Shown: positions 48,142 through 58,543 of the stretch, piece after piece
Layout: the number at the start of each line of letters is the position of its first letter
How positions within the stretch are numbered: the stretch's first letter is position 1
DNA from: Gracilaria domingensis
Lineage: Eukaryota; Rhodophyta; Florideophyceae; Gracilariales; Gracilariaceae
Assembly (NCBI GenBank): GCA_022539475.1
Contig: VCMS01000022.1
Location: 728,237-792,236 of the forward strand
DNA: 64,000 nucleotides
Reading direction: 5' to 3'
Made by a program: the position numbers and the translations under genes
The notes under the pieces: model-generated
The model's input: the letters and a program-made list of their open reading frames with translations, nothing else
Told to the model about the DNA's origin: nothing
The model's database searches: none

Positions 48142-51100
48142 ATGGCTCGAGAACGCCTGACCTCCCGGTCATCCAGCCGAAACAATTCACCCAACAGCGA
48201 ACCTGAAGACCGAAGCGCGCAAGTGGATTCCATCGATGAGCTTCGCTTGGAATTGCGGTCACATGCCATTGCCTCACAACGCACATTTCAACGACAGCTT
48301 ATAGAAAGAGTTCTAGAGGTCTTGCAAACCTCTCCTTCGCCTACCCTTGTCATCAATTGCGTCGGTTTATACTTCGAATTGCTATCAAACTCTGCGTCGG
48401 CTTACGATCATTTATGTTTTGATACATGCCTGTGCAACATGTCGAATGTTCTTAAGTCCAAGCATCTGCAATCATGCCCCGTTTCGGACAAGAAGCAATT
48501 CCATGCTATTTGGGCGGCACTCATCAAGCTAGTTCAATCCAATACCCTCAACATCTCTGACCATTCAGTTGCTCATATTATCGTCATGGCGTTTGTCAAC
48601 ATTTTACAACATGGGGATGCTTCTATTTCGCATCACGGCGTGGCCGGCATCAATTGCTTGCTACAGTCTTCATCTGCCCAACTATTTATTGTCAATATTC
48701 TATACAAGGCACTTCTCCCGCTTGTTTTGCAATGCTTATCCACGCCCAAGCGAAACACATTGGTCAAAGTACTAGTCAATGTGGCCGACCGTGAATCTCA
48801 TTGGTTAGTGTCTGACCATGACGCGTCAAGAACCTCGACCGTATCCCCGCAATCCGACCAACCGCAACTTCCGTTTCCAATCCTTCGCTTTCTACAAATC
48901 GTATGCATAAGAGCACCTGAAAAGGCAGAGAGTCGTAACAGCGTTGCGGACATCGTCGTTCAAGTTCTTCTCACAAGAGATAGCACATACATCTATAGAT
49001 ATCAACGATTCTTGCTCAAGGCCTGCTGTCATTCTCGTTCTTCGGTTCGGCTTTTGTCTTTGCAAACTCTAGCTTCTTTGTTTGTACAAGCTGGAGATGA
49101 TAAGCGATCTATGGAAGAGATTTCAACCGTTTTGGGCACGTTGCATGCTCGCGTCAATGACTGCGTAGCAAATGTGAGGGCAAAAGCCTTGAGTTTCATC
49201 CTAGACGCTTTTCGCTCCTTGCCGCTTCATCAATGCAAAGAAGTACTTCACACACACGCCGCAGAAACAATTCAAACCCTTTTGTCGAGAACGCGCGATG
49301 ATAAATCTAGGGTTCGTCGCAATGCTGTGGATCTCTTGTCGTTCATATGTGTTCAGCAAATTACGATTGACAACGACTTTCAACCGATGGACATTGAAGG
49401 GAGCAGACAACTTCCAGAGGCGAAGCAGTCCTTTGATGAAGGAGAACCACTGGCTATTGTCTGGCTTTGTGAAAATATCAAGCATCGCTGCTCAGATGCT
49501 TCTGCTGTTGTCAGACAGGGTGCCGTAAAGCATCTGACGGAGATACTCCTCACGATGGCATCCTCGGCTGCTCAGACACATTTGCAAGCCGTTCTTCGTC
49601 TTTGGATGGATGGTGTTCTTCCTCTAATGAACGACTCGGACTCGCGATGTCAAGAGTTGTGTTTAGATCACATTAACACAGTACTTACTACAGGCATTGG
49701 GGCCGAGCGGACATCGTCCAAACCAACCAATTCAGAAAAACAGCTTGCAGAACTTCTGTTGAGTGAAATTGGCGAAGAGCAAGAGCAGCGCAATGAGCTG
49801 GTGCGAAAGGCCTTGATCACGATGTGCAAGAAGAATGCAATGGTAAAATCCCAGCTTGATTACCTTTCGGGTATTCTAAAGAACGAGGAGGAGGGGTCCC
49901 ATGAACTTGTCAGAAGTGGCGCATGGATCGTGGTCGAGGCTTTGTCACTCAGCGGAAAGGAAAAAGAAGTAATTCGATCTGTAGGGAAAGAAGTATTGGT
50001 GGCCGAAATAGTTTCGAAACAGAATGCTACGGCATGTTCCACGGCAGCAAATCTGTCAGACGTATTGGATTCCACCACGAAGGGGGCATTGCAGGCATAT
50101 TGTTCGAAGGTCCTTCTCCCTACGAAAACAATTCAAGACTCCTGGAAGAATACTGAATTCATCCGCACTGTCGCTAAGCTTCTTGGAGTTCTAGCAAACG
50201 AAATTGGAGATGAGCTTCTGGAACAGTGCGAAGCGTTTATAGTCGAAAAGGAAAACGGTTTCGACGAGAGAACGACTTTGGCTCTTCTCCATATCATTGG
50301 CAGCTTATGTGTATCTTTCCGATTGAAGAAGACTCCTCCATCTGCGGTGGTTATGTTTGTCGAAGCAATGACAAGCAATGTCCAGACATCATCTACGCAG
50401 CGAGCAGTAGCTATCACAACACTAGGCAAACTCTGTCTTATTGATGGTTTTGACGAATGTTATGCACCGTCACAAAGGATCAATGTGAAAAGCTCAAAAC
50501 CAGATAAGTCAAACATGCTTGGGGAGTCTCTCACAAGGCGTTTGATATCGATATTTGTTCACGAGCTGGATAATGCGACTAGCAGTGCCACAAGAAACAA
50601 TGCGGTTGTTGTCTTATGTGACCTGTGTCGTCATTACACGGCTATTGTGCAACCATTTATACCGCGGTTGGCTTCCCTTCTCATGGATTCATCAGAGTTT
50701 GTGCGAGTTCAAGTCATTACATCTTTGGTCGATCTTCTGCAACAGGATTATATCAAGATAAGAACAGGGCCCCTGTTTTATCACATTGCCTTGGCATTGC
50801 TTGACTCATCCAACACAGTTCGTTCCACTGCAGAATATGCTTTGCTGCGCATAATAACTTTCAAAACCCCTTCCCTCCTCGCTGTTTCTTTCATTGAACT
50901 AATTTTCGTGCTGAATGATTGCTCAGAGGGTGGGACTTACAACAACTTCGTACAAGGTTCTCGGAGGAGTTATTCACCGGATATGGGATTGCAACACTAT
51001 AAGAAAAGGTGCTCAATATACGATGTGTTCCTGCAGGGAATTAGTCTAGAACATCGACTACGCCTTCCCGGTCGACTCCGCACTGATATCATTTCCAATG

Positions 51101-51537
51101 TCTTGGATGAGAAATTGGACTTTTCAAAACCCTGTGTTGAAAAGGTACTTGAAGATGTTCTAAACTTGCTTATTGTACAACCTTTAAACCCGTTCACAAG
51201 AGTGTGGAAATCAAACGACATTACCGTAGAGGACCTAGTTGATGAAGATCCCGAAAAGAACCAAGACGGCACCTCGCAAAAGAACCTACACTCTCAGACC
51301 AAGAAAACGGCCTTGATGAAGAAAGTGCAAGAATGTGAGCTTCGAGACGCCTTAATTCCTTGCCTTTTAGAACTAAGGTTCTTCTTAGAAAAGCGCCGTT
51401 CACCAATGATCAAGAATGTGATGGAATGTCTTTGCACCCTTTTGTACCCCCATCGGGAATCATTGAACACAATAATCGAAGATCCAGTGGTTCGATTAGA
51501 GATAGAACATCAAATGCTTAAAGGCGACGATACGTGA
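48142..51537 (+). CDS. NCAPD3: Condensin II subunit CAP-D3 (NCAPD3)
   Basis: 1131 residues from ATG 48142, single exon, entirely alpha-helical HEAT-type repeats. The C-terminal third matches the condensin D3 core: VVVLCDLCRHYTAIV, FIPRLASLLMDSSEFVR, VDLLQQDYIKIRTGPLFY, then SFIELIFVLNDC and YNNF. The latter segments distinguish CAP-D3 from condensin I CAP-D2. The C terminus is helical (LIPCLLELRFFLEKRRSPM). CAP-D3 is the HEAT subunit that, with CAP-H2 and CAP-G2, loads SMC2/SMC4 on chromosomes inside the nucleus. The protein is somewhat shorter than animal orthologues because the phosphorylated tail is missing. It sits between TUP1-like copies on the opposite strand. Confidence 0.88.
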   Translation: MARERLTSRSSSRNNSPNSEPEDRSAQVDSIDELRLELRSHAIASQRTFQRQLIERVLEVLQTSPSPTLVINCVGLYFELLSNSASAYDHLCFDTCLCNMSNVLKSKHLQSCPVSDKKQFHAIWAALIKLVQSNTLNISDHSVAHIIVMAFVNILQHGDASISHHGVAGINCLLQSSSAQLFIVNILYKALLPLVLQCLSTPKRNTLVKVLVNVADRESHWLVSDHDASRTSTVSPQSDQPQLPFPILRFLQIVCIRAPEKAESRNSVADIVVQVLLTRDSTYIYRYQRFLLKACCHSRSSVRLLSLQTLASLFVQAGDDKRSMEEISTVLGTLHARVNDCVANVRAKALSFILDAFRSLPLHQCKEVLHTHAAETIQTLLSRTRDDKSRVRRNAVDLLSFICVQQITIDNDFQPMDIEGSRQLPEAKQSFDEGEPLAIVWLCENIKHRCSDASAVVRQGAVKHLTEILLTMASSAAQTHLQAVLRLWMDGVLPLMNDSDSRCQELCLDHINTVLTTGIGAERTSSKPTNSEKQLAELLLSEIGEEQEQRNELVRKALITMCKKNAMVKSQLDYLSGILKNEEEGSHELVRSGAWIVVEALSLSGKEKEVIRSVGKEVLVAEIVSKQNATACSTAANLSDVLDSTTKGALQAYCSKVLLPTKTIQDSWKNTEFIRTVAKLLGVLANEIGDELLEQCEAFIVEKENGFDERTTLALLHIIGSLCVSFRLKKTPPSAVVMFVEAMTSNVQTSSTQRAVAITTLGKLCLIDGFDECYAPSQRINVKSSKPDKSNMLGESLTRRLISIFVHELDNATSSATRNNAVVVLCDLCRHYTAIVQPFIPRLASLLMDSSEFVRVQVITSLVDLLQQDYIKIRTGPLFYHIALALLDSSNTVRSTAEYALLRIITFKTPSLLAVSFIELIFVLNDCSEGGTYNNFVQGSRRSYSPDMGLQHYKKRCSIYDVFLQGISLEHRLRLPGRLRTDIISNVLDEKLDFSKPCVEKVLEDVLNLLIVQPLNPFTRVWKSNDITVEDLVDEDPEKNQDGTSQKNLHSQTKKTALMKKVQECELRDALIPCLLELRFFLEKRRSPMIKNVMECLCTLLYPHRESLNTIIEDPVVRLEIEHQMLKGDDT

Positions 51538-52625
51538 AAGGACATTCTTCTTATCTGGGTGTCACAGGATTGGGTGCGATGCCGTTCGCTATTTTGACGA
51601 CCTTTCAGGAACCACGACTGGGTCTCTTATCACTTGAACATTTACCATTGCGCCAGCACAGGCCGATGAAAGAGAAGTATTCTTTGACATTCGGACATGT
51701 ATCTGCATCTGGTGCATTGGATCAAGTAGAGCGATGAAAGGGAACATACGAAGACGTAGACCTACGGATGCTGACCATGGTCATGGTGATCGTTGACTTG
51801 TATATTTGTGATGTGCACCACGATATGACAGGCTTATCGGAAGGGGGGTTCAATTGTCCGGCACCGTCTGATGAATTAGAGGCGTACTATTGATGATTAC
51901 TGTGCGGGATACTCGACAACGACAAACATCTCGCATGACGCGAATCATTCTTTGTTCCAAGTGCAGTGCGGCAGACAAGCATTTGTATTCGGCGAATAAA
52001 CGCTTCCAAGTTTGCCCCTCGCAAGAGTATCCGCCACCTTACATGAGAGACCCTCTCATGTAAGAGCTTGTGCAACGGACCGAGCTGGAAGGCGCTGGAT
52101 ATTGACGATGACATCTCTTCATCATGATGTGGGTTTTTCCGAGCCAAAATCGGATTTTGCAGGCTGCGTCTCGCGTGTGTTCCTGTTTAGTCATTTCCGT
52201 CTCGGCTCCCATCACTAATTTATGTACCTTTCATATTCTGAAAACCATTTCAACAGCTAAAGCTCCTTGACAAGATATACACAACTCCCATCTGTGGAGG
52301 GTGATTTTGCAATCGGACGATGATTTGCAATCAGTGTTTAGCATTGGTCAACCGATGATTGTTGACAATCAAATGATCTTCTATGCGAATGCAACAGAGA
52401 TGAGTTTCGTACCCGTGGAGGTCGTGACCCCGTGGGGAATGTCTATAATGCTACTAACCGCGCCACACGAAACAAACGTTTCTTGTTGCGCTAAAAAGGA
52501 AGAGGAAAGAAAGAGAAACGTTTGTTTAGTTTCAAGTGTACTCAATTCCTACACCCACCAACATGGTGTGCCTCGCGAACAGAAGGATCCTCTACATCAC
52601 ATGCTCAGTTTTCCCCTCTCACTTA
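51538..52625. other. Spacer downstream of CAP-D3
   Basis: About 1.1 kb without a credible gene. It contains the perfect hairpin at 52038-52064 and a GACCATGGTC palindrome near 51773. The right end (about 52590-52625) is similar to the 3' flank of the TUP1 gene. Confidence 0.4.
52038..52064. repeat. Perfect 12-bp hairpin with 3-nt loop
   Basis: Arms 52038-52049 (CTTACATGAGAG) and 52053-52064 are exact reverse complements around ACC. Located about 500 bp beyond CAP-D3 and unrelated in sequence to the other hairpins. Confidence 0.7.
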
Positions 52626-52681
52626 TCAATAATTCCACGTTCTAGCCTTACAGTCTGTTGACCCAACGGCTATCGTCGGTC

Positions 52682-53614
52682 TCACTGGGCTGTGCGCAAT
52701 GCTGACAATAGTATTTGTTTTGTGATCTTGAAGAGTAGCAGACATTCGCGGATTCCGAGGATCCCAAACCGAACTGTGCTATCTTTTGAACCAGAGATTA
52801 GCCATCTACCATCCGGGCTGAATGTCGCCGATAATACGAAGTCTTGATGACCCGAGAGCGTGTACCTACATTTATTGGACAATTGAGACGCAGCTGCAAC
52901 ATCCCACAACTTCAGAGTTTTATCCAGCGACCCGGATAGAATTTGTCCACCGTCCGGCGAAAAGGCCACCGAATACACAGAATCTTTGTGGCCTTCAAAC
53001 TGTCGAACTAATCTACCTGATTCCACCTCCCATACTCTTACGGTCATGTCAAGCGATCCCGCAGCAACATGCTCCCCGGACGGACTGAAGGCAACAGATA
53101 TGACCCCATCCCTAGGCCCGTAGTCCCCACCAAGAGTTGATATTAAGGAACCAGTTTCCAAGTTCCACAACTTAACGTGCCTGTCCCCGGATCCAGAAAC
53201 GATAAACTGACGATTTGCACTTGCATCTACAGAATAAACATCAGCAAAATGTCCCACAAGATTGTGCTTTACCGTTCGACTTCGCACGTCCCAGACTTTT
53301 ACAGCATGATCATCCGAACCAGTAATCAGCCAATTGCCGCCGGGCGAAAAGCAGACGGCACGCACATAGCAATCATCAATCTCTGGTGGAATGGAACTGA
53401 TGCCTTGACGGAAGGTACCCAGACCTTGGCCGGTTTGCGCATCAAAAACATCAGCACATTTATTGGAACTAGTAGCAAGAAACGCACCGTCCGAATCGTA
53501 GCAGACGCAACAGACGACGGAGATGTGCGGAAGAGTGTGCTGAAGTTCAGGCTCTATGTTCACATTCGAGCCACTAGGGGGGCAAGCCTGGGTAACAGTC
53601 CAGCCGTTCTCCAT
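52682..53614 (-). CDS. TUP1-like WD40 copy B, truncated at both ends
   Basis: 310 residues from ATG 53614 (MENGWTVTQ), the position equivalent to HMENDWNVTQ in the full TUP1 gene; upstream only a TTG start exists. Six WD40 blades are nearly identical to those of TUP1 (GHKDSVYSVAFSPDGGQILSGSLDKTLKLWDVAA). In the sixth blade, after KDSTVRF, one base is missing relative to TUP1, so the frame leaves the propeller and stops at 52682. In the original frame, similarity to TUP1 continues to about 52626, including the seventh blade. The N-terminal tetramerisation domain is absent. Probably a recent tandem duplicate now decaying, or a gene with one assembly indel. Flanking 3' DNA is also similar to the TUP1 flank. 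Confidence 0.65.
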   Translation of the reverse strand: MENGWTVTQACPPSGSNVNIEPELQHTLPHISVVCCVCYDSDGAFLATSSNKCADVFDAQTGQGLGTFRQGISSIPPEIDDCYVRAVCFSPGGNWLITGSDDHAVKVWDVRSRTVKHNLVGHFADVYSVDASANRQFIVSGSGDRHVKLWNLETGSLISTLGGDYGPRDGVISVAFSPSGEHVAAGSLDMTVRVWEVESGRLVRQFEGHKDSVYSVAFSPDGGQILSGSLDKTLKLWDVAAASQLSNKCRYTLSGHQDFVLSATFSPDGRWLISGSKDSTVRFGILGIRECLLLFKITKQILLSALRTAQ

Positions 53615-53981
53615 ATGCACTGGATGACGAGTGAAGGACGATACCGCCCAAGTCGTGAAGCAGCATTGAAGACAGACTTCAATCCTCTCTACATAGCCAA
53701 TGTTGGCACAGGCTATACAAACGCTCAATAAACCCAGTGAACGTAAAAGGTGTGGCCTTCATTAAACAGGGTAAGCTTTTTCAACAATCTTGTCTTCGTA
53801 GTCAGTGCTGCAGACAGACGCTGCAATTGGTCATGCGAAGCCTAAAATCTGTGGACTTCACGCTGGTACAAGTTGTAGTGTACAACCGTACCACGAATGT
53901 GGGGCGGAAGCCGCAGAAGTGCAACAATTACGACCAGTCGTAGCTTCTGAGTCTCTTACGACCAACTCTGACTCTTTTATC

Positions 53982-54480
53982 AGCGTAATACCAAAACAGA
54001 ACGACACAAAGTGTAGAGGTATGATGAATCACCGTCGCCCATGCCACTCTAGTTTCCTCACTTTAAATATTCTATAGCCTCACGTCCTTGTCTTACTACA
54101 CGTATTTGCTTGGCAAGTGGCCATACTCGGTCTCACAGGGTTGTATCTTACTCACAACCCAGTGTACATGAACGTGGCCACAATTGTGCACGACGGTGAT
54201 AACGGAGTCGTCATAACCTTCAGGAGGAACAGACAAGTTGCGATTGCTGGGGATACCGAAACCGAGCTGTGGTGTCCTTTTGATCTTGAGACTTGCTGTC
54301 TACCGTCCGGGAGAGAGAGAGAGAATGACAAGTCCTGGTGCCCCGAAATGCCTCTGCTCTTGAGACGCAGTTACAAGATCTAAGCACGAGAACCCTCGGA
54401 CCAGCAAGCCTGTCGAAATCTGTCCCTCTTTCTGCCAAAAGGCCGCCAAAGGGCAAATTCGTATACAAATCTGGGTGTCG
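53982..54480 (-). pseudogene. Decayed TUP1-like remnant (copy C)
   Basis: Nucleotide similarity to the 3' end and 3' flank of the TUP1 gene (about 54830-55320) runs through this interval with many indels. Shared plus-strand landmarks are the TATGATG flank, GGTCTCACAGGGTTGT, a GTTGCxxTTGCxGGGGAT-like segment, CTACCGTCCGGG, CTTGAGACGCAG and AAAAGGCCGCC. No long open frame survives. A GA repeat replaces part of one blade. It lies between copy B and TUP1 in the same orientation, as expected for a tandem duplicate. The rest of 53729-54953 is spacer, with a quasi-palindrome at 53865-53892 (loop GTG). Confidence 0.65.
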
Positions 54481-54953
54481 AGACTCACAACCTGTACAAA
54501 AGTTGGCGAATGCTAACTGTGCGTATCTACCTTCGGCGGCGTCGCCACCTTTGGTACTAGATGTGAGACTTTCAGGTGAGTCTTCCACGATATTGTGCCC
54601 CTCGTATTCGAAGGTTACGAGGGGGGATACCTTCGTACTCATGGAGGAGTGTGTTCAACCTTACCTTTGCTGTCACTGATACTACAGTTTGTCATTCGCA
54701 GCCTGATATTTGTGTACATGCATTTCTACAAGTACGAGTCATAATCCGGTAAACTCCCCCGAGCAATGTCTTGCGACTCCTTCTCCTCCTAGTAAATATT
54801 GCCAAGTTTAAACAGCAGCCAGAGCAGTGTAATGCACAAACAGAATGGTATTTGGTACCAGAGGTACAGAAGTATGATGGTTCACTCCATCGCTGATGCT
54901 TTACATACGCTTAAATAAGAAAATGACGTCCATGTCTCACTCGGTCCCCTCAC

Positions 54954-57265
54954 TTAGAATGTTTGATAGCTCCACGTTCTAGCGCGACAGTCGCCTGAAC
55001 CAGTGGCCATGGTCAGTCTCACAGGGTTGTGTGCGATGCTGATAACAGAATTCTTGTGACCTTGAAGAGTAACAGACATGTTCGGTTGCCGGGGATCCCA
55101 GAACTGAACTGTACGATCTTTTGAACCAGAGATTAGCCATCTTCCATCCGGGCTGAATGTTACCGATAATACAAAGTCCTTGTGACCCGAGAACGAGTAT
55201 CGACATTGACTGGACATTTGTGGCGCAGCCGCAACATCCCACAACTTGAGAGTTTTGTCCAGCGATCCGGATAGGATTAGTCGCCCGTCCGGGGAAAAGG
55301 CAACCGAATACACAGAATCCTTGTGGCCTTCAAACTGTCGCACTAATCGACTTGATTCCACATCCCATACTCTCACAATTTTGTCAAGTGATCCTGCAGC
55401 AACATGCTGGCTCGTTGGACTTATGGATACGGATGTGATGCCATCCGTAGGCCCGTAATCTCCACCAAGAGTTGATATTAAGGCACCAGTTTCCAGACTC
55501 CACAATTTTGCACGCTTATCTCCGGAACCGGAAATGATAAACTGACTATTTGCACTTGCATCTACAGAATAAATATCAGTAGCATGTCCCACAAGCTTAT
55601 GCTTCACCGTTCGGCTTCGCACGTCCCAGACTTTTACAACATGATCTTCTGCACCAGTAATCAGCCAATTGCCGTCGGGCGAAAAGCAAACGGCACGCAC
55701 ATAGCTGTCAGAGGGGGGTGATTATCCCCTAGGTTTGGACCGGTATCTTTGGCGAAAGTGGCCATCTTCTGGCCCGTTTGTGCGTCAAAAATATCGGCAG
55801 ACCGATTGGAACCAGTAGCAAGGTACGCACCGTCCCAACTGTAGCGCACGCAACAAACGACGGATATATGCGGAAGAGTATGTTGTAGGTTAAGCTTCAT
55901 GTTCACTTTGGAGCCATTTGGTGAACGGGCCTGGGTTACATTCCAATCGTTCTCCATGTGCAAAGGATGTTGTGAGTGCATAGAAAGGTGGTGTGGTTGT
56001 GGTCCAAGTTGTGTGACGGCCATTATTGGTCTGTGTCGATACGGATGCTGCCCAAGCGGTGTTTGCGGGTTCATCGTTGAGCCCATCATCGGGCCTGCCG
56101 GCCCCCTTGCGGATACGTGGGAGGCGGCAGTGATGGGATATTCTTTCTTAAACCCCACGTGTTGCTGCATCATCTCTTCTTGAGTAGGTCCGTTTGTCAT
56201 CATGTTAATGTTATGCACCTTTGCAGGTTGCGGTGGTGCCAATGGGCGCGGAGGAGCATTCTGCGGAGCATTTGGCATAATCGGCGGGATGGAAGACGGA
56301 CCGGATCCCAATGCACCGGGCGAAGGCAACGGTAGCGAGTTGTGTGGTTGGCCCGGTGGGTGCCCGTCCGGCCCTTGAAGGCGAGGGAACTTGAGATGGT
56401 GAGCTTGCGAAAGAGAGGGTTGCTGGTGTGGTGGTTGTTGTTGCTGCTGATGTTGCATGGGATGACTGGCCGGTTGCATCGGGTGGGCCGAGTGCGGTGA
56501 TTGGGATGGGTGAAGAGGGTGTTTCTGATGCTGTTGCGCATGTTGCAAGCCGACCATGTGAGGCTGATCTATGGATCGCGAAGCCGGAAAGGAATTATGA
56601 AGAGAGGGGGAATATGAGGGCATGGCGGCAGAAGCATCGGCGACAATCTGTGTTCTCGTCGGCGGAATGGGGGCCGCCAGCTTTGGTTGTGCTGGACGGC
56701 CTGCCATGGCAGGCACATCAGCAGGCTTTTGCATGTTAGCGACTGGCGAGTGGTGTGGCGGCGCCGAATGCGGTATCTGGTGCGAAGGAATTTGTGAGGC
56801 GGACTGAGGAGCAGGCTCCGACACATGAGGAGCATGGGGAGGAGCGGGCTGCTGCTGCGGTGGTGGCGGGGGCGCAGCGGAAGAGGGAATGGCACTAGGC
56901 ACAGAAGCGGTGGGATGGGAAGCGGCGTGGGCCTTGAGGCGAACGATTTCGGAATCATACTGATCCTTGATGATTTGATGTTTGCGTTCGAGCTCCTCTA
57001 AGGCGCGCTCCATGTTGTTGAGTTCAGCCAACTGATGCTCGACCTTTCGTTGGTATTCCTCTCTAACAGAGCGAAAGCCCTTGTTCTCGGACACGACGGC
57101 GTCATATTCGGCGCGCAGCTGGTCCAGAAGCTCAGCGTATCTGACGGGCTGACGGTCTGCAGTAGAGACCGGGTGGACCGGGGCGGCCGACAAGGCATGC
57201 GGAACGACGCGCGGCTGCGACGAGGGCGGAATAAGTTGTTGTGTGTGCTGCTGGGCAGAGTTCAT
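54954..57265 (-). CDS. TUP1: TUP1-type WD40 transcriptional corepressor, one frame break
   Basis: ATG 57265 begins MNSAQQHTQQ. Residues about 35-100 (RYAELLDQLRAEYDAVVSEN to IVRLKAHAAS) form the N-terminal tetramerising coiled coil of Tup1. A long Pro/Gln/His-rich linker follows (about 100-430), then DWNVTQ and seven WD40 blades to TWSYQTF. Tup1, with Cyc8/Ssn6 in fungi, is a nuclear corepressor recruited by DNA-binding proteins. Between blades 1 and 2 the frame shifts. The upstream frame is open to 55661, the downstream frame from 55700, and one extra C in the C6 run (55713-55718) would join them, giving about 768 residues. No GT-AG intron fits. An assembly indel is likely because both halves are well conserved; a real frameshift is the alternative. 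Confidence 0.82.
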
Positions 57266-58543
57266 GACGGAAGAGGGGAGGGGAGGGGAGGGGGAGAATA
57301 GAGAAGACGCAACCCGGGCTGCAGGAGAAGGTAATCGCGATGCACGTGATTCGGGCGTGCTCACGAAGGGTGTTCGACACTGGTGGACGGCGATCGGAAC
57401 GGGAGCGCGCGTCGAGAGCGAGTCGGAGCGGGGGGGGGGGGGGGGGGAAGGGGGAAGACGGGGCCGGCAAGCCGGAAATGGAAGCAGTGACAACAAAAGG
57501 AAGGGCGGGTGCGCGCTGGGGGTGGGGGGGAAGAGAGTGTAAGAAGGGGAAGAGAGCGCGAAGGGCAGAAGAAGTGGTGGGGGTGGGGGAACGTTGAAGC
57601 ACGGCGGCAAGGCCAAAAGTGAGGCGACGAGGAACGAAACACAAGAGACAAGGAGGCAGCAGCAGATGGGAGGCAAAGCAGCGCAGTGGTGTTATAAATG
57701 GCGCGACGTAACACGCGGAAAAGGGCGAAAAATGGTGCGCGGGCGAACAGCCGCGGCCGACAGCGAACCCAAGCGAGCGCATGACACACGGCCGTGAGAC
57801 AAACACTCGGCGAAAAACGCACACGCGCGCACACACTGAACGGCTGCACACACCGCGCCGCACTGCGCCAAGACTGCGCGGCGCACGGAGAGGTGCAGGG
57901 TGGGGGGGGGCGCGCGCGGCGCGCGCGCGGCACGCGCCGAGTGCGCGCCCACGACGCCGCGGCGGGGGGGGAGCCGTGCGTGCAGCGTCAACAGCGCGCG
58001 GCGCGCGCCTGACAGCGCGGCGCGCGGCGGCCGCGGCGGCGCCGGGCGCCGGCGGCACGCGCGCACGCGCCAATCGGTGGCGCTGCGCGGCGGCGCGCGC
58101 GACGGTCGGACACGCGTGCGCGCCGCGTGCGTGCACGCACGAAACGGCCGCGACGACAAGCGACAACAAGCGCGGCGCGGCGCGTGCGCGCGCAGCGAGC
58201 GGACGGGGTGGGGGCGGGGCGGGCCGCCCGGCGCGGCGGAAGCGAGGGAGGAAGCGCGCGCCGATCCGCTCGACGCGCGCGCGTGCCGCGCACGCCCAGC
58301 CGCGGCGCGGCCGCCGCCGGTCGAACGCCGCCTCATACGCTCCCCCCCCCTATGAAAGCGCGCGCGCACGCGCGCGCGCGTGAGGCGCGTGCACGCGCGC
58401 GCCCGCAAAAATGCGCGCAGCACAAAAACCAAAGCACGCCAAAAAAAACGCGCGCGCGCGCGCTGCACACGCGCGCGCGCTCTCTACAAGTCATGTATAG
58501 CGCGCGGGTCGCGTACGCAAGGTACCAACAAACGGTGCGGCAG
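57266..58543. other. GC-rich spacer upstream of TUP1
   Basis: The left part is the TUP1 promoter/5' UTR, with C-runs on its sense strand. From about 57790 the DNA is extremely GC-rich, with long alternating CG tracts near 58361-58400 and 58448-58480 that could adopt Z-DNA. Open frames on both strands reflect this bias. I see no gene. Confidence 0.45.
57430..57447. repeat. G18 homopolymer (C18 on the TUP1 sense strand)
   Basis: Eighteen G residues lie about 165 bp upstream of the TUP1 ATG. Same polarity relative to the gene as the tracts near gamma-tubulin and the coiled-coil gene. Confidence 0.9.
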
